Of a stretch of 5,228 bases of DNA, positions 1-5,228 are shown piece by piece; the stretch's first letter is position 1; each line of letters starts with the position of its first letter. Under the pieces are notes generated by a model that saw only the letters and a program-made list of their open reading frames with translations, searched no databases and was not told the DNA's origin. The stretch lies in contig CALMWD010000215.1 in the NCBI GenBank assembly GCA_937873105.1, positions 1 through 5,228 of the forward strand, read 5' to 3'. A program made the translations under genes and the position numbers. This DNA is from an uncultured Rhodanobacteraceae bacterium. GTDB lineage: Bacteria; Pseudomonadota; Gammaproteobacteria; Xanthomonadales; Ahniellaceae.

Positions 1-1
1 G

Positions 2-727
2 GTGATTCTGGGAATTGCGCTCGCTGCTCCCGCTGCCTGGGCTCAGAAAGTCTTCAAGTGCGTGGACGAATCAGGAAAGGTGACCTTTCAGCAGTCGTCC
101 TGCCCAGGAAAGTCGCCTTCGGCTGATGCAGTCACGTTCCAGCGATCGCCGACCTTGACCGATGAGGAGCGTTTCAAAGGTGCGGCTTATCGAGCGGGAA
201 TGACGCCGGAAGAGGCGGTGCAACTGCTTCAAGGGAGTGGTTCCAACCCGTCCGATGCAGCGCCCGCAACCAGCGTGCCTCAGTCGGCACCTCGTTCGGT
301 TCCTGTAGCGGATCAAGATCCGGAGGACACTGGGCTGAGATGTACCGCTGCCAATGGAAAGATTTACTATCGAGCCAGATCTGAGGGGTGCGGCACTTCC
401 CGTGTTTACGGGGATCCTCAGGTGCGCAACTGGCAACGTGATCAGGTCACAGGAGTGCCCGGCGCCGTGATGCTGAACAACAATCAGGCGCTGGATCCAC
501 GCACCGGTCAGGTGCTGAATCTGACGCCTGCACCTACTACGGTTCGACCATCTCAGCGCGTACAGGACCAAGCGGACATCATCGGTCGCGATACCGCCTG
601 CGAAGAGGCCAAGCGCGATGCCCAAGCCCAGCGTGATCGCAACATGGATCTGTCGTTTGACGAGCGTAGAAAAATTGACGACCACGTCTACGAACTGTGC
701 AAGCCGAAGCAGGGTGGATTCCGCTGA
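2..727 (+). CDS. Secreted DUF4124-domain protein, 5' end cut by window
   Basis: The frame opens at the window edge and ends at TGA 725-727. The first residues are hydrophobic and end in AWA before Q15, like the end of a Sec signal peptide. No positively charged n-region is visible, so the true start probably lies upstream and the GTG at 2 may be an internal valine. After the cleavage site comes a DUF4124-like module (KVFKCVDESGKVTFQQSSCP, C20 and C34). A second similar module has C114 and C130 (LRCTAANGKIYYR), and a charged C-terminal part carries C200 and C233. The linker at about residues 75-110 is rich in S, P and A. The three cysteine pairs suggest periplasmic disulfides; this is inference. 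DUF4124 proteins are common in gammaproteobacteria and have no settled function. Its G+C content is lower than that of rnr, so it may be island cargo. Family assignment is fairly sure; function is unknown. Confidence 0.72.
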   Translation: MILGIALAAPAAWAQKVFKCVDESGKVTFQQSSCPGKSPSADAVTFQRSPTLTDEERFKGAAYRAGMTPEEAVQLLQGSGSNPSDAAPATSVPQSAPRSVPVADQDPEDTGLRCTAANGKIYYRARSEGCGTSRVYGDPQVRNWQRDQVTGVPGAVMLNNNQALDPRTGQVLNLTPAPTTVRPSQRVQDQADIIGRDTACEEAKRDAQAQRDRNMDLSFDERRKIDDHVYELCKPKQGGFR

Positions 728-747
728 TCAGTATCTTGGGGCAAGTT

Positions 748-762
748 CCGCTGCGTGAGCGG
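748..762. other. Short inverted repeat between convergent genes
   Basis: CCGCT (748-752) and AGCGG (758-762) form a 5-bp stem with a 5-nt loop in the 35-bp gap between the DUF4124 stop and the integrase stop. It could be a weak bidirectional transcription end. There is no T-tract on either side, so an intrinsic terminator is not supported. The gap holds nothing else recognisable. Confidence 0.25.
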
Positions 763-1980
763 TCAAATTGCAGCGAATGCTCGATGATTCGCGTCCTTGC
801 CAGTGGCGAGTGCGTCGAGATAGTCGGCCCAACGTTGCATCGCCTTGCGGCGCTCGTCGCCAAAGGCCGTGCGGTCGTAAGCGCGTTGCACGTCACTCTT
901 CTTGGCGTGCGCGAGTTGTGCTTCAAGCACGTCCGAGTCGATCCCCAGGCGTTCGCGACCGGCAGTGCGCAACATGCCGCGGAAGCCATGGGTGGCGTGC
1001 TTTCCGGCGAAGCCCATGCGGCGCAGCGCGTTGCTCAGTGCGTCGCGATGCAGGTGCGGCGAGTTCTGGCGGGCGAGGGGTGGAAAAACATGTTCGCGGC
1101 CTGCGGTGTAGGCTTTCATGGCTGCCAGCTGCGCCAGCGCCTGCTTCGGCAACGGGACGATGTGCGCATGCTTCATCTTCATCTTCGCGCCCGGAATGCG
1201 CCATTCGGCGCTATCGATGACGATTTCGTCCCAGCGCATCGATGCGACGACGCCAGGGCGTTGCGCGGTGTAGGCGCACATCAACAGCGCCGCGCGCGTG
1301 ACTTCGGTCGGGTAGGCGCGCACCGCGCGCAGGACTTCGGCGATCTCCTCGGGCAGGGTCGAAGCGGGAATATGCCCCTTGTCCGCTTTCGGCAGTACAC
1401 CGTCGAGAATCAGCAGGCGGCCCTCGTCGCGCAATCCTTCGCGCATCGCGAACCGCACGATGCCTTGCAGGTACTGGCGGGCTTTGCGCGCGATGTCGGG
1501 GGCGTGGTCGGCGATTCCCCGCAGCACATCCGACGCCTCCTTGCTGGTCAGGGTGTCGATGCGCCGATTCTTGAGCTTCGGCAGCAGGTAGGTGCGCGTG
1601 ACGTAGTCGGCCTTGCGCTGGCTCTCGGTCGACCAGCCCTTGCCCTTGAAAGCCAGCCAGTCGGCGCACACGGCGCCGAAGGTGCCACGCGCGGCGCGCT
1701 TCTCGGCATCCCGTTCAGTTCGCCGCTGTGCGCTTGGGTCGATGTCGTCTCGTAGCTTCGAGCGCGCGTCGTCGCGGCGCTTGCGCGCTTCGGCAATTGA
1801 TACCTCTGGGAACACGCCCAGGGCGATGCGTTTTTCCTTGCCGGCGTGGCGGTATTTCATGCGCCAGTAGCGGCCGCCCTGCGGTGTGACTTCGAGATAG
1901 AGCCCGAGCCCATCCCAGTGCCGCCCCGGCTTCGGATTCTTCAGCGCGACCGCTGTCAGCTTGTCCGTGCTCTTGCCCAT
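763..1980 (-). CDS. P4-type tyrosine recombinase (island integrase)
   Basis: Site-specific recombinase that would join an element to a tRNA gene and cut it out through a covalent Tyr-DNA intermediate. Residues are numbered from the chosen ATG at 1978-1980 (405 aa, normal for the family). An N-terminal DUF4102 arm-binding domain covers about 5-80 (DGLGLYLEV, GKEKRIALG). A core-binding SAM-like domain follows at about 100-190, then the catalytic domain. The active-site set is complete: R241 in TAQRPG, a lysine in the KMKMKH strand near 268-270, H331 and R334 in THGFR, H358 in LAHAKK, and Y368 in RAYDRT. The frame stays open to 2133, but that extension crosses a terminator. A GGGA sits 8 nt before the ATG at 1980. 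The in-frame ATG at 2013 has a G-run only 3 nt away. The gene points away from the tRNA-Leu 3' end in the same direction, as in tRNA-borne islands. It looks intact and potentially active. Confidence 0.92.
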   Translation of the reverse strand: MGKSTDKLTAVALKNPKPGRHWDGLGLYLEVTPQGGRYWRMKYRHAGKEKRIALGVFPEVSIAEARKRRDDARSKLRDDIDPSAQRRTERDAEKRAARGTFGAVCADWLAFKGKGWSTESQRKADYVTRTYLLPKLKNRRIDTLTSKEASDVLRGIADHAPDIARKARQYLQGIVRFAMREGLRDEGRLLILDGVLPKADKGHIPASTLPEEIAEVLRAVRAYPTEVTRAALLMCAYTAQRPGVVASMRWDEIVIDSAEWRIPGAKMKMKHAHIVPLPKQALAQLAAMKAYTAGREHVFPPLARQNSPHLHRDALSNALRRMGFAGKHATHGFRGMLRTAGRERLGIDSDVLEAQLAHAKKSDVQRAYDRTAFGDERRKAMQRWADYLDALATGKDANHRAFAAI

Positions 1981-1988
1981 TCCATCGG

Positions 1989-2037
1989 TCCCAAGATGCC
2001 CCCAAGGGAGCATGTGCCCCCAAGAGTGCCCCCGAGA
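1989..2037. repeat. TGCCCCCAAGR short direct repeats before the integrase
   Basis: Three near-identical 11-mers lie at 1997-2007 (TGCCCCCAAGG), 2015-2025 (TGCCCCCAAGA) and 2027-2037 (TGCCCCCGAGA). A shortened copy, TCCCAAGA, is at 1989-1996. Spacing is 18 and 12 bp. They lie in the leader of the integrase gene just upstream of its start. They also resemble the tRNA acceptor end at 2152-2160 (TGCCCAAGA), with two extra C. Arm-type binding sites for the integrase DUF4102 domain, also able to repress its own promoter, are a reasonable inference. The repeats are seen directly; the role is not shown. Confidence 0.55.
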
Positions 2038-2078
2038 AGGGCGGGATGCAATGGGACTGGTCGCACTGGCCTGAAACG

Positions 2079-2107
2079 AAAAAACCCGCCGAATTGGCGG
2101 GTTTCTT
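2079..2107 (-). terminator. Rho-independent terminator downstream of tRNA-Leu
   Basis: AAACCCGCC (2082-2090) and GGCGGGTTT (2096-2104) pair perfectly around a 5-nt loop. On the minus strand the stem runs into six T residues (complement of A 2079-2084), giving a strong intrinsic terminator about 45 nt past the tRNA 3' end. It should insulate the integrase from tRNA transcription. It also argues against integrase starts upstream of it. The T-run on the plus strand is only three long before a C, so activity in that direction would be weaker. Confidence 0.85.
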
Positions 2108-2111
2108 GAAG

Positions 2112-2138
2112 ATTCCGGGATTCGTCGGGACATTCCGG
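2112..2138. repeat. Paired ATTCCGG repeats in the int-tRNA gap
   Basis: ATTCCGG occurs at 2112-2118 and again at 2132-2138, exactly 20 bp apart (about two helical turns). The second copy sits in the palindrome TTCCGGAA at 2133-2140. The position, between the tRNA end and the integrase, is where arm, excisionase or IHF sites of an attachment region lie. No function can be assigned from the sequence alone. Confidence 0.35.
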
Positions 2139-2148
2139 AACGCTATGT

Positions 2149-2233
<85 letters not shown>

Positions 2234-2239
2234 AGGTGT

Positions 2240-2263
2240 CCCTGCCGGCAGAGCCGTGCAGGG
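2240..2263 (-). other. Hairpin in the tRNA-Leu 5' leader
   Basis: On the minus strand CCCTGC-A-CGGC-TCT-GCCG-GCAGGG forms a 10-bp stem with one bulged A and a 3-nt loop. It ends 6 nt before the mature tRNA 5' end. If transcription starts about 7 nt past the -10, the hairpin begins at or near +1 and occupies nearly the whole leader. It could shield the 5' end before RNase P cleavage. There is no U-run, so it is not an intrinsic terminator. Confidence 0.5.
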
Positions 2264-2269
2264 GCGCGC

Positions 2270-2298
2270 CCTCTAGGTGCGGTCCGCGCTTTTGTCAA
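2270..2298 (-). promoter_or_regulatory. Promoter of tRNA-Leu with GC-rich discriminator
   Basis: Reading the minus strand, a perfect sigma-70 -35 TTGACA (complement of 2293-2298) is followed by a 17-bp spacer. A weak -10, TAGAGG (complement of 2270-2275), comes next. The bases after the -10 are GCGCGCC, the kind of G+C-rich discriminator known from stringently controlled rRNA and tRNA promoters. A start near 2263 would leave a leader of about 30 nt. The -35 and spacing are seen directly; stringent control is inferred. Confidence 0.7.
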
Positions 2299-2359
2299 CG
2301 CGTTCGGCGCGATCCGTTCATTCGCCTTACCATGCGGGCATCAGCAGGAGCAGAGCGTG
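2292..2359 (+). promoter_or_regulatory. Upstream region and ribosome binding site of rnr
   Basis: GGAG at 2347-2350 lies 6 nt before the GTG start codon at 2357-2359 and fixes the rnr start. The rnr promoter is unclear. TTGTCA at 2292-2297 overlaps the tRNA -35 on the other strand but has no good -10 at 16-18 bp. TACCAT at 2328-2333 matches 4 of 6 bases of a -10 but has no convincing -35. The site is reported for the ribosome binding site; the promoter is only a possibility. Confidence 0.6.
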
Positions 2360-4834
2360 AAGAATCGTGGCGGCAGCAAGAACCCTTCCGGTGCCGGATC
2401 CGGCGGCGAACGCCGCGGGCGCGGCCCGGGCAAGCGCGTCGGATCGGCGCAGAAGCCGGCCGGCAAGCCCAGGAAGGCAGCGCCTTGGTTGCCCGATGTT
2501 CTGCTCGCGGGACCGGCCCGGGCGGAACACGAACCGCGCGGCCGCAAGGGCGCAGTCGACGCCGCGCCCGCAGGAAAGCGTCGTGGCGGCGGCCCGTCGT
2601 CCGGCGGGAGCGGTCCCCAGGCCGCGAAGCGCCATGGCCGCTACGCCGACCCGCAGGCCGAACGCGAGGCGATGCGCTACGAGAACCCGATCCTGTCGCG
2701 CGAGGGCATCGCGAAATTCCTGAGCGAATCCGCGGAACTGATGACGGTCGAGCGCATCGCCGCCAAGCTCGGCTATCGCGACGAGGAACGCCTGGACGCA
2801 CTGACGCGCCGATTGACGGCGATGGTGCGCGACGGCCAGTTGCTGGTGAACCGTCGCGGCGGCTACGGCGTCGCCGAGAAGCTCGACCTGATCGCCGGTT
2901 CGGTGATCGCGAATCCGGATGGCTTCGGCTTCCTGAAGCCGGACGACGGCAGCGACGACCTGTTCATTCCGCCGAACGAGATGCGCGCGGTGATGCATGG
3001 CGACCGCGTGCTGGTGAACGTCACCAACATCGACCGCCGCGGCCGGCGCGAGGCCGCGATCGCGGAAGTGCTGGAGCGCCGTCGCCCGCGCCTGGTCGGC
3101 CGCTTCGACGAGCGTCGCGGCCTCGGCATCGTCATCCCCGACGACCGGCGCCTGAACCAGGACCTGCTGATTCCGCCGGACCAGCGCGGCGGCGCCGCGG
3201 CCGGGCAGATCGTGGTCGCCGAAATCACCGAGCCGCCGACCAAGGAACGCCCGCCGATCGGCCGCGTCGTCGCCGTGCTCGGCGAGAAGCTCACCGCTTC
3301 GCTGATCGTGCGCGTCGCCATCGAATCGCACGGCCTGCCGCACGAGTGGCCGGTCGAGGCGACGCGCGAGGCCGAACGCGTCGAGCCGGAAGTGACCAGG
3401 CGCGAACGCGAATCGCGCGAGGACCTGCGCGCCCTGCCACTGGTCACGATCGACGGCGAAGACGCCCGCGACTTCGACGATGCCGTCTACTGCGAGCCGC
3501 GGCGCGGCGGCGGCTGGCGCCTCGTGGTCGCGATCGCCGACGTCTCGCACTACGTGCCGGTCGGATCGGCGCTGGACCGCGAGGCCTTCGATCGCGCGAC
3601 CTCGGTGTATTTCCCCGGATTCGTCGTGCCGATGCTGCCGGAGACGCTGTCGAACGGCATCTGCTCGCTGAACCCGAACGTCGAACGCCTGTGCATGGTC
3701 TGCGACATGCTCGTCGGCAAGGACGGCGAGGTGTCCAAGTCGACCTTCTATCCGGCGGTCATGCGTTCGCACGCGCGCCTGACCTACACCCGCGTCTGGC
3801 GCGCCATCGGCGAACGCGATCCCGACGAACGCGCGGCCATGGGCGACCTGTTGCCGCATCTCGAGAACCTGCATGCCTTGTACAAGGCCTTCGTGAAGCG
3901 TCGCTCCGAGCGCGGCGCCATCGAGTTCGAATCGCAGGAAGTGAAGTTCTCGCTCGGCGCCGCCGGCGAAGTGCTGGCGATGCAGCCTCAGGCCCGCAAC
4001 GACGCGCACAAGCTGATCGAGGAATGCATGATCGCGGCGAACGTGCAGGCCGCGAAGTTCCTCGGCAAGGCCAAGGTGCCGGCACCCTACCGCGTGCATG
4101 CCCGTCCGCCCGAGGAGAAGTTCGAGGAACTGCAGAGCTTCCTGGCCGAGTTCGGCCTGCGCCTGCCCGCGCACGCGGACGTCACGCCGGCCGACTATTC
4201 GGCCCTGCTGCGCAAGATCCGCAAGCGCCCGGACGCGCTGCTGCTGGAGTCGGTCTTGCTGCGCTCGCAGAGCCTCGCCGTCTACCACCCGGACAACCAG
4301 GGCCATTTCGGCCTCGCGCTCGAAGCCTATGCCCACTTCACCTCGCCGATCCGGCGTTATCCGGACCTGCTGGTGCATCGCGCCATCCGCCACGTGATCA
4401 ACGGCGGCAAGGCCGCGAACTACGAGGCCGGCCCGGCCGAGATGCTGTCGCGCGCCCAGCACTGCTCGCAGCGCGAGCGTCGTGCCGATGAAGCCTCGCG
4501 CGAGGTCAACGAACGCTACCAGTGCGCCTGGATGAGCAAGCACGTCGGCTCCGAGTTCGAGGGCATCATCAGCGGCGTCACCTCGTTCGGCCTGTTCGTC
4601 GCGATCGCCGACACCGGCGTCACCGGCCTGATCCACGTCACCCAGCTGCCGAACGACTACTACCACTTCGATGCCGGCCGCCGCGAAATGGTCGGAGCCC
4701 GCCAGGGCCTGCGCTTCCGCCTCGGCGACCGCCTGCGCGTGCAGGTCCTTCGCGCCAGCATGGAAGAACGCAAGGTCGACCTGCGCCTGGTGCCGCCGGC
4801 GGCCAGCAAGGAACAAGGGAAGAAGAAACGATGA
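2357..4834 (+). CDS. rnr: Ribonuclease R (3'-5' exoribonuclease)
   Basis: Processive, Mg-dependent 3'-5' hydrolytic exoribonuclease of the RNase II family that degrades structured RNA, including rRNA and tmRNA-tagged mRNA. It has 825 aa from GTG 2357, supported by GGAG 6 nt upstream. Domains: a basic low-complexity N-terminus 1-105; a winged-helix domain about 107-173 (YENPILSRE); cold-shock domains about 177-245 and 248-318; the RNB domain about 355-690; an S1 domain 731-812. Catalytic aspartates D366, D372, D374 and D375 lie in DGEDARDFDDAVY, matching E. coli D272, D278, D280 and D281. Y418 matches E. coli Y324. HFTSPIRRYPDL (from 660) carries the conserved arginine. Compared with E. coli (813 aa, from memory) the N-terminus is about 94 residues longer, while the lysine-rich C-terminal tail is cut to roughly a dozen residues ending KKKR. 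The stop overlaps the rlmB start. The assignment is very secure. Confidence 0.98.
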   Translation: MKNRGGSKNPSGAGSGGERRGRGPGKRVGSAQKPAGKPRKAAPWLPDVLLAGPARAEHEPRGRKGAVDAAPAGKRRGGGPSSGGSGPQAAKRHGRYADPQAEREAMRYENPILSREGIAKFLSESAELMTVERIAAKLGYRDEERLDALTRRLTAMVRDGQLLVNRRGGYGVAEKLDLIAGSVIANPDGFGFLKPDDGSDDLFIPPNEMRAVMHGDRVLVNVTNIDRRGRREAAIAEVLERRRPRLVGRFDERRGLGIVIPDDRRLNQDLLIPPDQRGGAAAGQIVVAEITEPPTKERPPIGRVVAVLGEKLTASLIVRVAIESHGLPHEWPVEATREAERVEPEVTRRERESREDLRALPLVTIDGEDARDFDDAVYCEPRRGGGWRLVVAIADVSHYVPVGSALDREAFDRATSVYFPGFVVPMLPETLSNGICSLNPNVERLCMVCDMLVGKDGEVSKSTFYPAVMRSHARLTYTRVWRAIGERDPDERAAMGDLLPHLENLHALYKAFVKRRSERGAIEFESQEVKFSLGAAGEVLAMQPQARNDAHKLIEECMIAANVQAAKFLGKAKVPAPYRVHARPPEEKFEELQSFLAEFGLRLPAHADVTPADYSALLRKIRKRPDALLLESVLLRSQSLAVYHPDNQGHFGLALEAYAHFTSPIRRYPDLLVHRAIRHVINGGKAANYEAGPAEMLSRAQHCSQRERRADEASREVNERYQCAWMSKHVGSEFEGIISGVTSFGLFVAIADTGVTGLIHVTQLPNDYYHFDAGRREMVGARQGLRFRLGDRLRVQVLRASMEERKVDLRLVPPAASKEQGKKKR

Positions 4835-5228
4835 GCAAGGACATCCTCGCCGGCATCCATGCCGTCGAAGCCGCGATGAAGCACGACGCCGGCAACGTGG
4901 TCGAGATCATGGTCGCGGACGCGGCCAGGAATCCGCGGCTGAAGCGCCTGGTCGACGAAGCGCGCGAGTTCGGCATCAAGGTGCATGCGCGCGACATGGC
5001 CCAGCTCGACAAGCTCGGCGGCGGCGAACGCCACCAGGGCGTGGTCGCGTTCTACAACGCGCCGGCGGCGAAGTCCGAGAAGGACTTGCCAGCCTTGATC
5101 GAGGCGGCCGGCAGCGAAGCCCTGTTCCTGGTCCTCGACGAGATCACCGACCCGCACAATTTCGGCGCCTGCCTGCGCAGCGCGCTCGCGGCCAGGGTCA
5201 CGGCGGTGGTGGTGCCGAAGGATCATGC
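4831..5228 (+). CDS. rlmB: 23S rRNA 2'-O-methyltransferase RlmB, 3' end cut by window
   Basis: SPOUT-class methyltransferase that uses S-adenosylmethionine to methylate the ribose of G2251 (E. coli numbering) in the P-loop of 23S rRNA. The first 132 of about 245 residues are present. ATG 4831-4833 overlaps the rnr TGA 4832-4834 (ATGA), so translation is likely coupled; AAGGGA at 4815-4820 is the likely ribosome binding site. An N-terminal L30e-like RNA-binding domain spans about 4-77 (DILAGIHAVEAA, then GGGERHQGVVAF). A short linker leads to the SPOUT core with motif 1, LDEITDPHNFGACLRSA. N110 and R116 there match the conserved Asn and catalytic Arg of E. coli RlmB. The rnr-rlmB order is shared with E. 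coli and many other gammaproteobacteria. The cofactor-binding knot lies beyond the right edge and cannot be checked. Confidence 0.96.
   Translation, partial: MSKDILAGIHAVEAAMKHDAGNVVEIMVADAARNPRLKRLVDEAREFGIKVHARDMAQLDKLGGGERHQGVVAFYNAPAAKSEKDLPALIEAAGSEALFLVLDEITDPHNFGACLRSALAARVTAVVVPKDH

Noticed and set aside
728..762. Second attachment site between the DUF4124 gene and the integrase
   Set aside because: The only resemblance to the tRNA end (734-743) is short, imperfect and in the inverted orientation, so it cannot be a direct att repeat.
697..1755. Plus-strand open frame opposite the integrase
   Set aside because: It is antisense to a full integrase with all catalytic residues, has no recognisable domain, and starts inside the DUF4124 gene.
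1989..2037. Small CRISPR-like array
   Set aside because: Units are only 11 bp, spacing is irregular and 1-7 bp of spacer remain; there are no cas genes.
1981..2133. Integrase start at 2133 (51 extra residues)
   Set aside because: The extension would translate through the terminator hairpin and the repeat cluster, and does not look like family sequence. ATG 1980 has a suitably spaced GGGA.
2240..2263. Hairpin as an intrinsic terminator
   Set aside because: There is no U-tract on either strand and it lies between a promoter and the tRNA it serves.
2327..4816. Long open frame (829 codons) antisense to nearly all of rnr
   Set aside because: In high-GC genes with strong G/C third-position bias the opposite strand often stays open. 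The translation is A/R/G/V/D/H-rich low-complexity sequence without recognisable domains, while rnr on the other strand is unmistakable.

Overview
The window looks like a piece of a high-GC gammaproteobacterial chromosome, most likely Xanthomonadales (Lysobacteraceae or Rhodanobacteraceae type). The reasons are the G/C-rich third codon positions in rnr and rlmB, the rnr-rlmB gene pair, a secreted DUF4124 protein, and a class II leucine tRNA beside rnr. The lineage is an inference; no marker gene here fixes it.

Left half (1-2148) appears to be the edge of an integrated element. A DUF4124-type secreted protein gene, cut by the left edge, runs rightward and ends 35 bp from the 3' end of a convergent P4-type tyrosine recombinase gene (763-1980, minus strand) with all its catalytic residues. 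Between the integrase start and the tRNA is about 170 bp without a gene. It is dense in signals: GTGCCCCC-type short repeats overlapping the integrase leader, a strong minus-strand terminator, and a pair of ATTCCGG repeats 20 bp apart. Hand counts of sample lines put the DUF4124 gene near 52-62% G+C, against roughly 70% for rnr, which fits an imported gene.

Centre (2149-2356) holds an intact tRNA-Leu(CAG) on the minus strand, pointing at the integrase. This is the usual tRNA-then-int order of an island inserted at a tRNA 3' end. Its promoter has a perfect TTGACA -35, a 17-bp spacer and a G+C-only stretch after the -10. A hairpin fills most of the short leader. The same spacer carries the upstream region and ribosome binding site of rnr on the other strand.

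Right half (2357-5228) is housekeeping chromosome: rnr (RNase R, full length) translationally coupled through an ATGA overlap to rlmB (23S rRNA Gm2251 methyltransferase, cut by the right edge). Both act on structured or ribosomal RNA. RNase R has an unusual layout: about 94 extra basic, low-complexity residues at the N-terminus and almost no basic C-terminal tail.

I see no clearly new biological system. The points most worth a second look are the island junction, the repeats near the integrase start, and the rearranged termini of RNase R.
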